A program made the translations under genes and the position numbers. A stretch of 64,000 nucleotides of DNA from Loripinus fragilis. Its lineage: Eukaryota; Mollusca; Bivalvia; Lucinida; Lucinidae. The DNA lies in assembly GCA_964019695.1 (NCBI GenBank), contig OZ026518.1, positions 74,455,912 through 74,519,911 of the forward strand, in the 5' to 3' direction. Below are positions 42,700 through 53,152 of this stretch, in pieces (the stretch's first letter is position 1; each line of letters begins with the position of its first letter). The notes under the pieces were generated by a model. It was not told the DNA's origin. It searched no databases and saw nothing but the letters and a program-made list of their open reading frames with translations.

Positions 42700-44530
42700 A
42701 ATGACGAAATCCCCTTATACCCCCTTTCTTTGCATGCTGGATAAGGATGTTCCATCTAAAACCAGCGAATTTGGAAGTTGTGGTTACGTTTCTGGTCTCT
42801 CTTTTGCTTGGTGCTCTTTTCGCTGAGCGATATGCATCTGAACCGTTCCAGATTTTAGGCACTTCACAGCAAAGGCTGGAGAACAATGTTATTAGTCCTA
42901 AAGTTTTTAAGAAAACGGGAGATTTTGACGATAAATGTATGTACTGAAACAAACTGAAAAACCGGAAAAACATGCCATATTGTTGTTGTCACATAGGCTA
43001 GATTCTGCCCGTCTCGGATCTCAACTTGGAGTAGTTTTCAAGTCTTAAATGGTTTACACTTCCACCACTCTATTTACATATTATGAATGTCTTTATTTAC
43101 AAAAAAATGCTGATATACAAAATCGCTTTTGTGTGGGACTAACTCTTATAACCTTTCTATTTCCTGTGGCACCTCGCCATAGCCGGGGTCGGGGAATAAA
43201 TGCATGTAGACTCAAAAACTGATCGACTAGCTCCCGGTAAGCACGTAAAATCGGGCCACTCTCGGACCGCCAGAAAAACACCATCCGAAAAGCGTTTCGC
43301 TGGAGGGCCCATAGTGGCCTGAGATTTTGGTGCTGGCTGTTTGCAAGTTAGCCTTATATGATACATGTTCGTCTGACATACATGTAGTTAAAGAAACTAG
43401 AGCTTGTGCTTGTCATCTTCCTAAAGGAAATAGCAAAATACGCTGATACATGTACAGCTGCGCAGGTTTATCTGAGTCTAAGTGTAGGATTGTAGGTTGC
43501 GTGCACATTCAAATTGTAGGAAATTATGTGCCATTATTTACATTAAATATCCATCCCCATTATAACCTCTTTTTAAGCCCTATTAATAGACATTACAACG
43601 TGGGGTTTTGGCTGTCTATTTTTAACGCACCATGTTGTCTGATTCAAGAGACTCTGCCAATAGCTACACTGTCCTTGTAAGAACATGCATTTGCCGGTCA
43701 GAGCAAGCTTTGCACGTATTTACTCGCCTGAACCCAGAGGTTACTCTCTAATTTGCGATGAATTTTACACCCTTGTTATGTAACGCAATAAATACACTTG
43801 TTATATTTGTTTTAGAAATAGACTAGACCTATTGTCAAAATTTATGAAACAGACTATAATCGTGTAACGCATTTGATATGGGAAACCATTATGTCTCAAA
43901 TAAAAAACACAAAGATTTGCTTTATATAATGCTGTTAAAGTCCTTTAGGATTTAGTGAGTTACTTTATATTGCACTTATTTACAATGTGCAATTAAGCAA
44001 AGCATGCAAAGAATGGTAATAAAGCAAATTAGAAATGCTGTACAGCGGGAGTTGACCTATATTCCAGATCAATGTAGTGCACAGACTGGTTCTCGGCCAT
44101 TTACATGTAAATTTTCAAGTTAAATTGCATCTATAATAAGATCGTGTGGTCAGTCTGAGTATTAACCAATGAGGGCATTGTTTTCTAGCTGGGTTGATGA
44201 ATATTACAATTTAAGAATACTTCTGATTGGCGAAAATTTACTTAAAATTTAGGTTCAAAGCGATAATAGAGCGTCGGCAAAGCCGCCGCAAAAAATATCA
44301 GCAGACAACTTCAGTAGTTAAAGAGCTAGCAGAATCGAATTTCACCAAAAAGACCAATACTCAGCACATATCCTAATGTGACAACTGTTCATATTAGCAA
44401 CAGGGAGAGAATAACTCTCAATCTTAGAATGTTTCCTTACTGGAGGATTGAACCTGTTACCTTCTCTGATTTTAGCATTGACTCTTATCAGACTGCATCA
44501 CCATGACAGGACTGCTCATCTATAGAATTA
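42700..44530. other. Intron sequence with little recognisable content
   Basis: Contains a family K core near 43268-43312 ('ccgccagaaaaacaccatcc' / 'aagcgtttcgctgg') and a 66-codon ORF at 42747-42947 starting MFHLKPANLEVVVTFLVSLL, which looks like a membrane or signal segment but has no splice or homology support. The rest is AT-rich and unassigned. Confidence 0.45.
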
Positions 44531-44537
44531 TAATGCA

Positions 44538-44655
44538 GTTTTTTAGCTTGCACTGGATGATGCAAAACATTAAGCTTTTTTATGTCTGTGAAGCCCTAAG
44601 GCTTCTCAGAGACATTAGGAAGCTAATGTTTTGCATCATCCAGTGCAAGCTAAAA
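44538..44655. repeat. Long foldback, arms about 50 bp
   Basis: 'tttagcttgcactggatgat' + 'gcaaaacatta' is mirrored by 'taatgttttgcatcatccag' + 'tgcaagctaaa'; closer in, 'tgtctgtgaagcc' faces 'ggcttctcagaga'. About 118 bp in all. Confidence 0.88.
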
Positions 44656-44701
44656 TCCTTATATTTACATTTTATATTATAAATCAAATGTACCATACAA
44701 T

Positions 44702-45204
44702 CTCGGACCCAGTATATACGGACTGGTAACTGACATACAGGTAAATGTATATATTGGAAATACGTTGTCAAGGCTGAGCTTTCAAAACTGACGTATGTTG
44801 AAGATTAAATAATCATATCTCCTTTATTTCTCTGCATATCTGTGATTTTCCATCAAAACGCAATGGTTCAATATACTATCTTTAAAACTGTATTGTTAAA
44901 TTTATTGAAAGTTTATCCGCCTTTATGAACATCAGAAAGAAACGAAGGTACCCTTTTTAGCTCTTTCGGCACTTTTAGCCGAAAATCGACAGAAATCAAC
45001 CTTAAAGGATGATAAAACTTCAGCTTTATTTACTGTAACTTGTGATATTTCAACTTTGCATACCGGGAATAAGTTTGTATTATCTCGGGTATGTTCAGAA
45101 TCAATTTTATAGGCTGTAGTAATTTGAAATAGCACTAAAACAGAGCCTCAACAACATAACTTTGTATTTCTGTCAGTGACCAGTCCATTTATACTGGGTC
45201 CTAG
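44702..45204. mobile_element. MITE-F copy 2, complete, 7-bp target-site duplication
   Basis: Ends 'ctcggacccagtatatacgg' and 'ccatttatactgggtcctag'. Exactly 503 bp, flanked by ATACAAT at 44695-44701 and 45205-45211. Oriented opposite to copies 1 and 3 by interior sequence ('gtacccttttta', 'aaacttcagctttatttac'). Confidence 0.92.
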
Positions 45205-45244
45205 ATACAATGTTACACCCAGCCCTGATTGTTACCCTTTTAAA

Positions 45245-46190
45245 ATGATTAATTATCCCCTGAGGGAGTCGGAGGGATATAGTTTTGGCGTCGTCCGTCC
45301 GTCCGTCGGTCTGTCCGTCCGTCCACGCTTTTTGTCTGTCCGGAACCATATCTCAGTACCTATTGGTCAGATTTGATTCATTCTTGATGCAAATGATGAG
45401 TACTATGGACTCTCTATATCCTATAAGTTTGGTCAAAATCGACCCCTTAACACTTGAGTTATTGCCCTTGTTTTGGTATAGGCAATTATAAGGCAAAACC
45501 TATATAAGCTTTTTTGTGTGATTTCATCAAAGCTTTTATATTTAACAACTTCTCACTATAGACCATGATTGCCAAGTGCCTGTAGATAAGTATGGCAGTG
45601 TCAAAGTTTTACCCCACCCCCTTTGACCCCACCTAAGGGATCAAAGGTCAAATATTTTAATTTCGCAATAACTAAGGCAATTGTAAATGTTTTTTGCTGA
45701 AATTTTGTATGCAGGCAGAGCAGCAATAGATATGAAACATATCAAACAGGATTTTAGTTTGAAGGCCTGGGTCCCAGTCTGTTGGGTGGACTTATGGGGC
45801 GGGGCAGAGGCCAAAATTAAACTTTTTCAGAATATGGTCATGTTGCATATCAAATTATAGCTGACGACGCTGGCAGCAGCGTGGTAGCAAATATTTTGCC
45901 CACAGACACACCCTTGACCCAGGGGGTGGGGTCAAAAGGTCAAACTATATCTTTTTCTGAAAGTAGTCATGTTGCATATCAAATTAAAGGCAATTGATTA
46001 CAGAGCACCATGAAAGCAAATATGCTGTCATTAAACACACCAGCGACCTCTGGAGTGGGGTCAAAAGGTCATTTTGTTTTCTTTTCTAAAAGTGGTCATG
46101 TTGCATATCAAATTAAAGTGGAAGAAGTGTAGACCTACATGCAAGGTAACACTTTGAATTTACACACACCCTTGACCTCTGGGGTTGGGT
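45245..46190 (+). repeat. 'ccctgaggg...ccgtccgtcc' interspersed repeat with tandem units
   Basis: Opens with 'atcccctgagggagtcggag', 'ggatatagttttggcgtcgt' and a (CCGT)n run. Units of about 130 bp follow, with 'gtggtcatgttgcatatcaa', 'attaaa' and 'ggggtcaaaaggtca'. Related to 19780-20335. Non-coding. Confidence 0.75.
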
Positions 46191-46194
46191 TTAA

Positions 46195-46828
46195 AAATAG
46201 TAAGTGAGTATGATCAGGAAATACCACAATCACAAACCGCAGACAACCCCGTGGCACCGCGAGGATGAGCCGCTCAACCATCACGAGACACCAGGAGGAC
46301 AAATTAAGCAAAGCAACCAGCTCTCTCTTCCCCATCAAGATGATTGCAATACTAGAATTGACATAAAGTAACGTACAACAAAACATAGAACAATTACAGA
46401 CTCCCACAATGGGAGTAACAATAAACAAAAAGTCAACAACAACAGAACCACCGCCTTAAAACAGACAGCAGCCCAAGCCACCGGGGGCCTTAAATGCATT
46501 CCACTGGTACCAAATCTTCGCCCTAGATACTGCTGTTGTTGAGGTACAAGAAATGTTCAGCTCGCATGGAGGTCATCTAACTATTGCAATGTATCATCAT
46601 GGAGAACACTCTAATCAAATTAACACACCATGATGAAACAAAGAAAAGGGCTCATGACTCACAGATAGTCAGAGCTAAAGAAAACCTCAAGTTGAGCCAC
46701 GGTGGGTCCAGCTACAGATAAGCATCAGGCACTAACCCACCGATTAAAGCTTTACGTCAGAACCGTCATAGAGTCTGAGGCCTGACCCACCGTCGTGCAA
46801 TTAAAGAGGAAACCATAGCTATAAACTG
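46195..46828 (-). mobile_element. 3' non-coding part of the reverse-transcriptase element
   Basis: On the minus strand, the sequence after the last RT codon continues as 'agtttatagctatggtttcc', 'tctttaattgcacgacggtg', 'ggtcaggcctcagactctat' to about 46200. It has no obvious endonuclease motif and no repeat partner in the window. Assignment to the element rests on adjacency and a composition unlike the flanks. Confidence 0.5.
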
Positions 46829-48215
46829 TTATGGGTTTAAAACTAGGCATGCAGACTGTCGCATGATATCCAAGTTATATCCAACCCTTATATAACGTTT
46901 TACTATCTTTTTGAATTGATCAGTAAAATTAGGTTTTCCAACAATTCGTTTAAATTTATAAACTAAATCACCATAAAATATAGGTTCTGATATGCCTTGT
47001 TGCAGAAGAGTTTTTAGCCCAATGTTGTATTTAACAATTAACTCTGAGTGTCTGTGGTAGAATTTAGAAAATGCTTTTCGAATTTTATGATATCTATAAC
47101 CTTGTTTTAATAACTTAGCAGTTAAAAATAAGTTTCTGTTGTTGAAGTCATCAACATTAGAACACACTCTAGCAAAACGAATAAGCTGAGAAATATATAC
47201 ACCATAGGAAGGAGAGCGAGGAACATCTCCATCAAGAAAGGGGAAATTTACTATTTCAAAATTAAAATCATCCCGTTTATCATATATTTTAGAAGAAACT
47301 ATGCCATTTGTTATTGACAAGTTCAAGTCCAAAAACGGAACTTCAGTATCAGAAGAATTCGCCTTATTTAACTGAAGTTCAGTGGGATATATCTGACCTA
47401 CCATTTGTTCAAAATAAGGATTATCGATATTAAGTAACTCATCTAAATATCTGGAGGTTGAGTTAAAAGCTTCAATAATATCAGCTTGATTATTGTCAGA
47501 CAGAGACAACATAAAGTCTCTCTCATAACAAAACAAAAACAAATCTGCAACAAGAGGCGCACAATTAGTACCCATTGGAATACCTACAATTTGTCTATAT
47601 AATTTCGAGCCAAATCTTATAAATATATTGTCCAAAAGATAATGGAACGCATCACACATTTTCTGACATGACCGCAATTTATATCGTTTAGGTTGTTCAG
47701 AAGTAAAAAAGGCATTATTATCATTACAAGCCAAATAAAGTGAGCCCTCTCTGTTAAATGTTTGTTTAATTAATTCAGTTAGTTTTCTTTGATTAGATTA
47801 TGAGGCAATGTAGTATAGAGAGTAGAGAAATCATATGTAGACAAACCAGATGCTAGAAAACCTCTAGACTTCAATTTATTAAGAATTTCACCCGAATTTT
47901 TAATAGACCAAAATAAATTTTTACCATTTCTTTCATAAACAGTTGTGCAATATTTAATGACATGGTTTTTAATCCCAGTGAGGCAAGAAGTCAAAAGAAT
48001 AGACAACTCAGTAGTTGTACATGCACTAGAATTAGCAATAAAACGCGATTTATAGGGCCGTTTATGAAGTTAAGGTAACCAGTATAACGTAGGAAGCTTG
48101 CTATGGTCCTCATCAACAAACAACCCAAACTTAGCTGCCATATGGCATCGATGCCTATCAACGATAGACGTCTCATTAAAGGTTGGATATTGAAATTGTG
48201 CAGATGTTAGTATAC
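46829..48215 (-). pseudogene. Dead reverse transcriptase, probably Penelope-like
   Basis: Read on the minus strand. Upstream fragment: RHRCHMAAKFGLF..., then LPTLYWLP, a stop codon where the family has lysine, and LHKRPYKSRFIANSS (about 48030-48130). Motif A STYDFSTLYTTLPH keeps its aspartate (about 47800-47850). A one-base loss near 47782 shifts the frame. Then come motif B, GIPMGTNCAPLVADLFLFCY (about 47520-47585), and motif C, RYLDELL (about 47430-47452), where the usual second catalytic aspartate is glutamate. The remaining thumb region (YDKRDDFNFEIVNFPF, GVYISQLIRFARVC) is open to a stop at 46829. The LPxLHK motif points to the Penelope-like order, but no GIY-YIG domain is seen. It is inactive on three counts and lies antisense in a CAAP1 intron. 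Confidence 0.82.
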
Positions 48216-48562
48216 TTTTTATTAAACTAAGCACTAAAACATACTTGACAGGCGTTTGTTATGATCTGAATGATACTGAAGGTGAACTAAGGGTTAGATA
48301 AATGGGATTAATGTTTTGTGATTTACATGTTTCTCTCAAATAAACCTTCATCGGGGGATATAAACTTGTCATATTTGTCTTGTTTTATTTGTAAGGGGGG
48401 TGTTGGAACAGCCAGCCAGCGAAAATCTTGAACACAATCATGGCGATACATTAATTATGTCATGGTCATACGATTATAATGTCATGCAAAAACGATAAGC
48501 AGAGCCTGTCATTGGCTGACATTAATATTATTTTTAATCATTAATTTTTATTATAGTCCGCC

Positions 48563-48657
48563 CCAGTTCTTTTGAGCACCCAAAACAAATGTTTAAACTA
48601 AAAGATAAGAAAATATTAAGAACTTGCGCACAAAATTTTACCTTAACTGGAAGCCTT
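48563..48657. mobile_element. MITE-C copy 7, half element, next to exon 5
   Basis: 'gttcttttgagcacccaaaa', 'caaatgtttaaact', 'ttaccttaactggaagcctt'. Only one side of the palindrome remains. It ends 26 bp before exon 5. Confidence 0.8.
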
Positions 48658-48683
48658 AGTTAAACTATTGATTTGTGCTTCAG

Positions 48684-48869
48684 GTACTCCATTCATCTAA
48701 TGAAGAGAGTATGGATTCCATGGACTCTGCTTCCAAATCTATCGCTCGGCAGAACAAGGAACTTCATCGTAGGCTAGAAGAAGAGCAGAGAATCTACAAG
48801 CTTAAACTACAGTCATACCGGAGTGGCAAACAGAAGGCACCACAGCTATTACAGGACTCTGATACTGAG
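48684..48869 (+). CDS. CAAP1: CAAP1-like gene, exon 5 of 6 seen (coiled-coil-like)
   Basis: A 186-bp, 62-codon exon, phase 0 at both sides, between acceptor 'gatttgtgcttcag' and donor TGAG|GTATAA. It starts VLHSSNEESMDSMDSASKSI, then a charged helix ARQNKELHRRLEEEQRIYKL and KLQSYRSGKQKAPQLLQDSD TE. The middle looks like a short coiled coil (heptad-like L/I spacing). I do not recall an equivalent in human CAAP1, so this part may be lineage-specific. It is placed in the gene by uninterrupted frame and splice sites. Confidence 0.78.
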
Positions 48870-48889
48870 GTATAACAGATTAGTTTCGT

Positions 48890-49205
48890 CATTTGCGGAT
48901 CCAGAGGCAGGGAGGGGGGTCAGGACCCCCCCCCCCCCCCCCCTGAAAAATCACAAAAATATAGGATTTCTTAGCAATACTGGTCCAGATCCCCGGATCC
49001 CCTGAAAAATCACAAAGCTACCAAGCCAGCATTCAATAGTGGGCAACCATCAGCACGCAAGCAAAACAACATTTAAATGGGGTTTCGCTGGCGGACTGAT
49101 GATGGCCCAATTATACTCCCTCCCCTCATCAACTAAAAAGAAAAAAAAGCAGAAAAAAAGGTCAAAATTGAACCCCCTCTGACAAAACTTTCTGGACCTG
49201 TGTAT
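48890..49205. mobile_element. Family K copy 3
   Basis: Left 'tttgcggatccagaggcagg' with a 19-base C run; right 'ctgacaaaactttctggacc'. Core 'acgcaagcaaaacaacattt' / 'aaatggggtttcgctggcg' is decayed. It begins about 20 bp after the exon 5 donor. Confidence 0.82.
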
Positions 49206-49514
49206 GCCTGTTGTAACATTTCACATTATAAGGCAGATTCAGATATAGCATTTCTTGGCTCTCAAACTTTGGAATTTTACAAAGAAGTTGAAGTAAAATA
49301 AAAGGCTATTTCATGATCATTTTCCTATAGCTTCTTTGTGAAATAATTCATTTCATGGTCATTTTCCTATAGGTTTGTTGTAAAATGTATCATCAGTTTA
49401 CTATAGTGTCTTTGTAAAATATCTGTTTGCTAACGTATCTTTGTAAAATTTTATTTTTATTTTTTTTGTGAAGATTTTCCTATATAATTTCTTTGTATAA
49501 ACTGATTTTTGGAA

Positions 49515-49640
49515 TGTTCATGGAATCATGAATATTTCGGGTCTCCTGCAAAGGTAGTGAAGCCCTTTGGCTTCAGGTTAACTGTGCAAGAGACCCGAAG
49601 TATTCATGATTCCATGAACAGACCAAAAATTGAATTTATT
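49515..49640. repeat. Long foldback, arms about 45 bp
   Basis: 'gttcatggaatcatgaatat' + 'ttcgggtctc' is mirrored by 'gagacccgaa' + 'gtattcatgattccatgaac'; an inner stem 'gaagcc/ggcttc' has loop 'cttt'. Same inner 'gtgaagccctaaggcttc'-like stem as the foldback at 44538. Confidence 0.87.
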
Positions 49641-50092
49641 TGTTATATTTACATTTTAATATAAATATCTTAAATATAGAAATTATTTATAATTTAAGAA
49701 ACAAAACAGTTTTATATTTAATATGTAATCGTATTAACATTTTTGTTGGAATGTAAAACCGAAAAGTGGAACAGCCAGTGTGAACACAGACAGTCAACGG
49801 AGCAAACAAGAAGCTTGTTTTGAACGTGCGACTCAGGTGTGGCTCGCTGTGAATCACAACACCAGTGCCACTTCTGGTGAATGAATTCGATGTTCGAAAT
49901 GTATTGCACAGGAAAGTGAGCTTGGCAGCTGTCAGTCAAATTTGTTTCTCTCATGAGGTTATGAACAGTTGCAAAAATCTAAAGATTCATTAAAGGCTTG
50001 CTTCAAAAATATAAATATTTTACCAAGTATCCATTACTGCTTACCAACATTCAATATTATAATAGTAGAATATCAGTTATTTTCACCAATGC

Positions 50093-50595
50093 CTCGGACC
50101 CAGTATAAACTGACTGGTCACTGACAGAAATACGGAAGTTATGTTGTTGAGGCTTTGTTTAACGCTATTTCAAAGTACTACAGCCTATCAAGTTGATTCT
50201 GAACATACCCAAGGTTACAGGAAGTTATTACCAGTATGTCAAGTTGAAATATTACAAGTTACAGTAAATAAAATTGAAGTGTTTTCATCTTTTTAGGTTG
50301 ATTTCTTACGATATTCTGCTAAAACTGCCGAAAATAGCTAAAAAGGATACCCTGGTTTCCTGCTGATGTTCATAAAGATGGATAAACTTGAAATAAATTT
50401 AACAATACAGTCTAAAAATGATATATTGAACCTTTGCTTTTTGAAGACAAATTACGGATATGCAGAGAAATATCGGAGATATTATCATTTAATCTTTAAC
50501 ATACGTAAGTTTTGAAAGCTGAGCCTCAACAACGTGTTTCAAATATATACATTTACCTGTATGTTAGTTACCAGTCTGTGTATACTGGGTCCGAG
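50093..50595. mobile_element. MITE-F copy 3, complete, 7-bp target-site duplication
   Basis: Ends 'ctcggacccagtataaactg' and 'ctgtgtatactgggtccgag'. 503 bp, the same length as copy 2. Flanked by CCAATGC at 50086-50092 and 50596-50602. Interior 'aagttgaaatattacaagtt' and 'ataccctggtttcctgctga' match the other copies. Confidence 0.93.
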
Positions 50596-51002
50596 CCAAT
50601 GCTATTGTAAATCCATGCAATATCAAGGCTTTGACCACAAATTTAATATTGGCCAGGCAATGGTGTCCTTAAAGTTAGAGTTGAGTACCATAGCACAGGA
50701 TGGGGGGGGGGGGGGGAGTGGGGCTCATATTGTAAGGGTGACAGACACCCTATTGTAATCAAAATAACTAAGTGATCTGTGGGCAAAAATCTTTTGGGAC
50801 TAATGGTAGATCTATATCACTTTTGACATAACAACCATGAGCATATGTATATGTGAGAAATTAATTTGGTGTGTGCAGAAAAAATGCTTTCTCCGAAATA
50901 TATTAAATGCATAAAGTATAAAATATTTGTTTAAAGCTTATAATTGATAAAGAACTGTAGCTGTTTCTTGTTACATTATCATCCTTTAAGGTGTTCCTTT
51001 AA

Positions 51003-51173
51003 TTAGGGGATAACTGTATTTAAACTTTTCATTTGTGGAGGTATATCGTTGGATATACAGTCTGAAATTTAGTTGTACGGTGACACGTAAGTGGAGCTGT
51101 AAAACGTGATTTCCGAACATATATCCAATGATATACCTCCCCAATTGAAAAGTTTGAATATGGTTATCCCCAT
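51003..51173. mobile_element. MITE-Q
   Basis: Ends 'ggggataactgtatttaaac' and 'tttgaatatggttatcccc'; inner arms 'ggaggtatatcgttggatat' and 'atatccaatgatatacctcc'. Together the arms span about 50 bp. A related 'agtatatcacaggatatact' lies at 51338. Confidence 0.82.
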
Positions 51174-51464
51174 TCTAATGCATTATTAACATTTTTCCTT
51201 CAAAAAGACAGTGAAAATGCATTATCTTATGCTTACGTCCAGCGGCTGCCAGCTGCTTTAAACCACTTGCCAGCTGCATATATTCACTTGTCAATCAATG
51301 AAAAGTGACGTTACATAATGACGTCAAGTTTGTGACAGTATATCACAGGATATACTTCGCAAATTTATGACGTTATCCAATCAGATGTCGCGTTGCATTT
51401 GCAAGTGCATTAGAATTGTGTTTTATTTGATTCAACAGGTATATTTTCACTGTTTTATTGTTAG

Positions 51465-51665
51465 TGTGACTGTAGTAACTATTGTTCTCACTCCTTAAGA
51501 TATGGTAATCAAGGGAGGTGACTGTAGTAACTATTGTTCTTACTCCTTAAGATATGGTAATCAAGGGAGGTGACTGTAGTAACTATTGTTCTCACTCCTC
51601 AAGATATGGTAATCAAGGGAGGTGACTGTAGTAACTATTGTTCATGGTTATCAAGGAAGGTGACT
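51465..51665. repeat. Tandem repeat, 53-bp unit, nearly four copies
   Basis: Unit: 'gtgactgtagtaactattgt', 'tctcactccttaagatatgg', 'taatcaagggag'. Copies differ by one or two bases; the last one is deleted internally. Confidence 0.92.
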
Positions 51666-51676
51666 ACTTAAACATT

Positions 51677-51770
51677 GGACCCAATATGCTCTGGACTAGT
51701 AACTACAGTACATATGTTGGAAATATGATTTCCTGGCTGAGCTTTCAAAATTTTGTACGCCAAATTTTAA
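51677..51770. mobile_element. MITE-F end fragment
   Basis: 'ttggacccaatatgctctgg', 'actagtaactacagtacata', 'ctggctgagctttcaaaatt' match one end of family F. It is followed by a family H piece (51790-51900). Confidence 0.65.
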
Positions 51771-51985
51771 CTAATCCTTCCAATATTTTATCAGAAAATG
51801 TCTTTATTATGTCTGCTGTATAAATTCAAGTTACTCTTCAGACTAGATTTATCTTGGAAGCAAACACTATAAACCGTTATCAGACTGCTCCTTCGGGAAA
51901 TTACCTCATTGCTCAGGGAAGACTCACATTAGCCTGAACATCAGCTCAGTCAGATCTGACTCTAAACTCTGCTTTATATGGGAGC

Positions 51986-52255
51986 TAAGGCCCGATGTTA
52001 TAGAAAAAAAAATCCACGCTCAACTCAACTGAGCATGAAGTTTATCCTGCTCATAAATGTAGTTTATCCTGCTCATAAATGTTAAAATGCCAATTATTGT
52101 TGGCATTTTAACATTTATAAGCAGGATAAATACAGCATCTTAAGAGTTTTTATCAGCAAGAATAATATTTATTTTTCAGCATTTTAGTTGTTATAAGCAG
52201 TTGAAATTTCATGCTCCGTTGAGTTTAGCATATAAAAGAGTTTTATAACCGCAGG
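51986..52255 (+). mobile_element. MITE-P copy 2
   Basis: Ends 'aggcccgatgttatagaaaa' and 'gagttttataaccgcaggt'. Core 'gttaaaatgccaattattgt' / 'tggcattttaacattt'. An internal 22-bp stretch ('tttatcctgctcataaatg') is duplicated just left of the core. Confidence 0.85.
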
Positions 52256-52275
52256 TCAAGGACACAAAGGTCACA

Positions 52276-52515
52276 TGGGTGAAAGTTTTCAGGATTAATC
52301 CTGAATTCGGGATTTTGAGGCTGACTTTCCATAGAAAGTCAGCCTCAAAATGCTGAATTAGGGAGATTATAATAGCTTCTTTGATAAGTTTTCCGATTAT
52401 CAAAACACAATCAATCATTTAAACTTCAAGTTATTTGTGTTTGTAGTCATCCTGCAAGTTGTAAAATTTTGAATTTCTTAAGTTCAGGATTTTCGAAATT
52501 TTGAACTTTCACCCA
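52276..52515. mobile_element. MITE-D copy 3
   Basis: Ends 'gggtgaaagttttcaggatt' and 'tttgaactttcaccca'. Hairpin 'gaggctgactttcca/tagaaagtcagcctc' is intact. 240 bp. Confidence 0.9.
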
Positions 52516-52609
52516 TGAGGTCATGGTTTCTTCATACACATTGCAAATCCTGATCAGACTGGGCTAGTGCCCAGGTCAATTTGTTGGTGTTGTTATGCAC
52601 AGGCTAATA

Positions 52610-53127
52610 CAGTTCAGTCCCATTATAACATACCTGGTTATAACACGGATTTGGATATAACACCGTCATGCTGTGACTCCCAAAATATTTTTACCATTTA
52701 ATTTTACAAAGGGATTATAGGAAAATGACCATAAAATGGTCATTTTCCTATAATTCCTTTGTAAAATTATCCCTTTATATAGAGAATTTTACATGAGTGC
52801 TCTTGTTTTATTGAATTTATTAAACGAGTTGGGGAAAAGAGATAAAATGCGAGGCTTGCCAAGCATTTTATTTCTTTTTCGCAACGAGTTTAATAAATTC
52901 AATAAAACAAGAGCACGGATGTTAGATTCTATTTATCATATGACATTAAGATGACTTTGAAATCTCATTTCTGCTGTAAAACAGTTATAATTTTGTCATT
53001 ATGTACGTACGTTATAATGGACGTCATAAGGTTTCCCGAAAATCTATAAACCACTAGACATCATATGATAAAACAAGATTCACTTACCTATGGACCCTAA
53101 GTATAGCCTTATAAAGGGATTGCACTG
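52610..53127. mobile_element. pogo/Tigger-like MITE (MITE-R), with a MITE-J inside
   Basis: Ends 'cagttcagtcccattataac' and 'ttataaagggattgcactg', in TA at both sides (52608-52609 and 53128-53129). The 'CAGT...TATAAC' style is known from pogo/Tigger-type Tc1/mariner elements. It holds a palindrome 'tacaaagggattataggaaaatgaccat' (52699-52727) with its complement, and a MITE-J copy at about 52790-52950. The right end is 25 bp before the last exon. Confidence 0.82.
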
Positions 53128-53152
53128 TATATTTCTTTCTTAATGTTTTCAG

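Noticed and set aside
42747..42947. 66-codon ORF with a hydrophobic start, and an overlapping 97-codon ORF on the other strand
   Set aside because: No homology that I recognise, no splice sites in phase with CAAP1, and both strands are open over the same stretch. It lies in an intron.
48869..48875. Exon 5 read through to the TAA just after 48869 as an alternative C terminus
   Set aside because: The donor GAG|GTATAA is good and the next exon continues in phase to the conserved CAAP1 tail. A retained-intron isoform is possible but unsupported.
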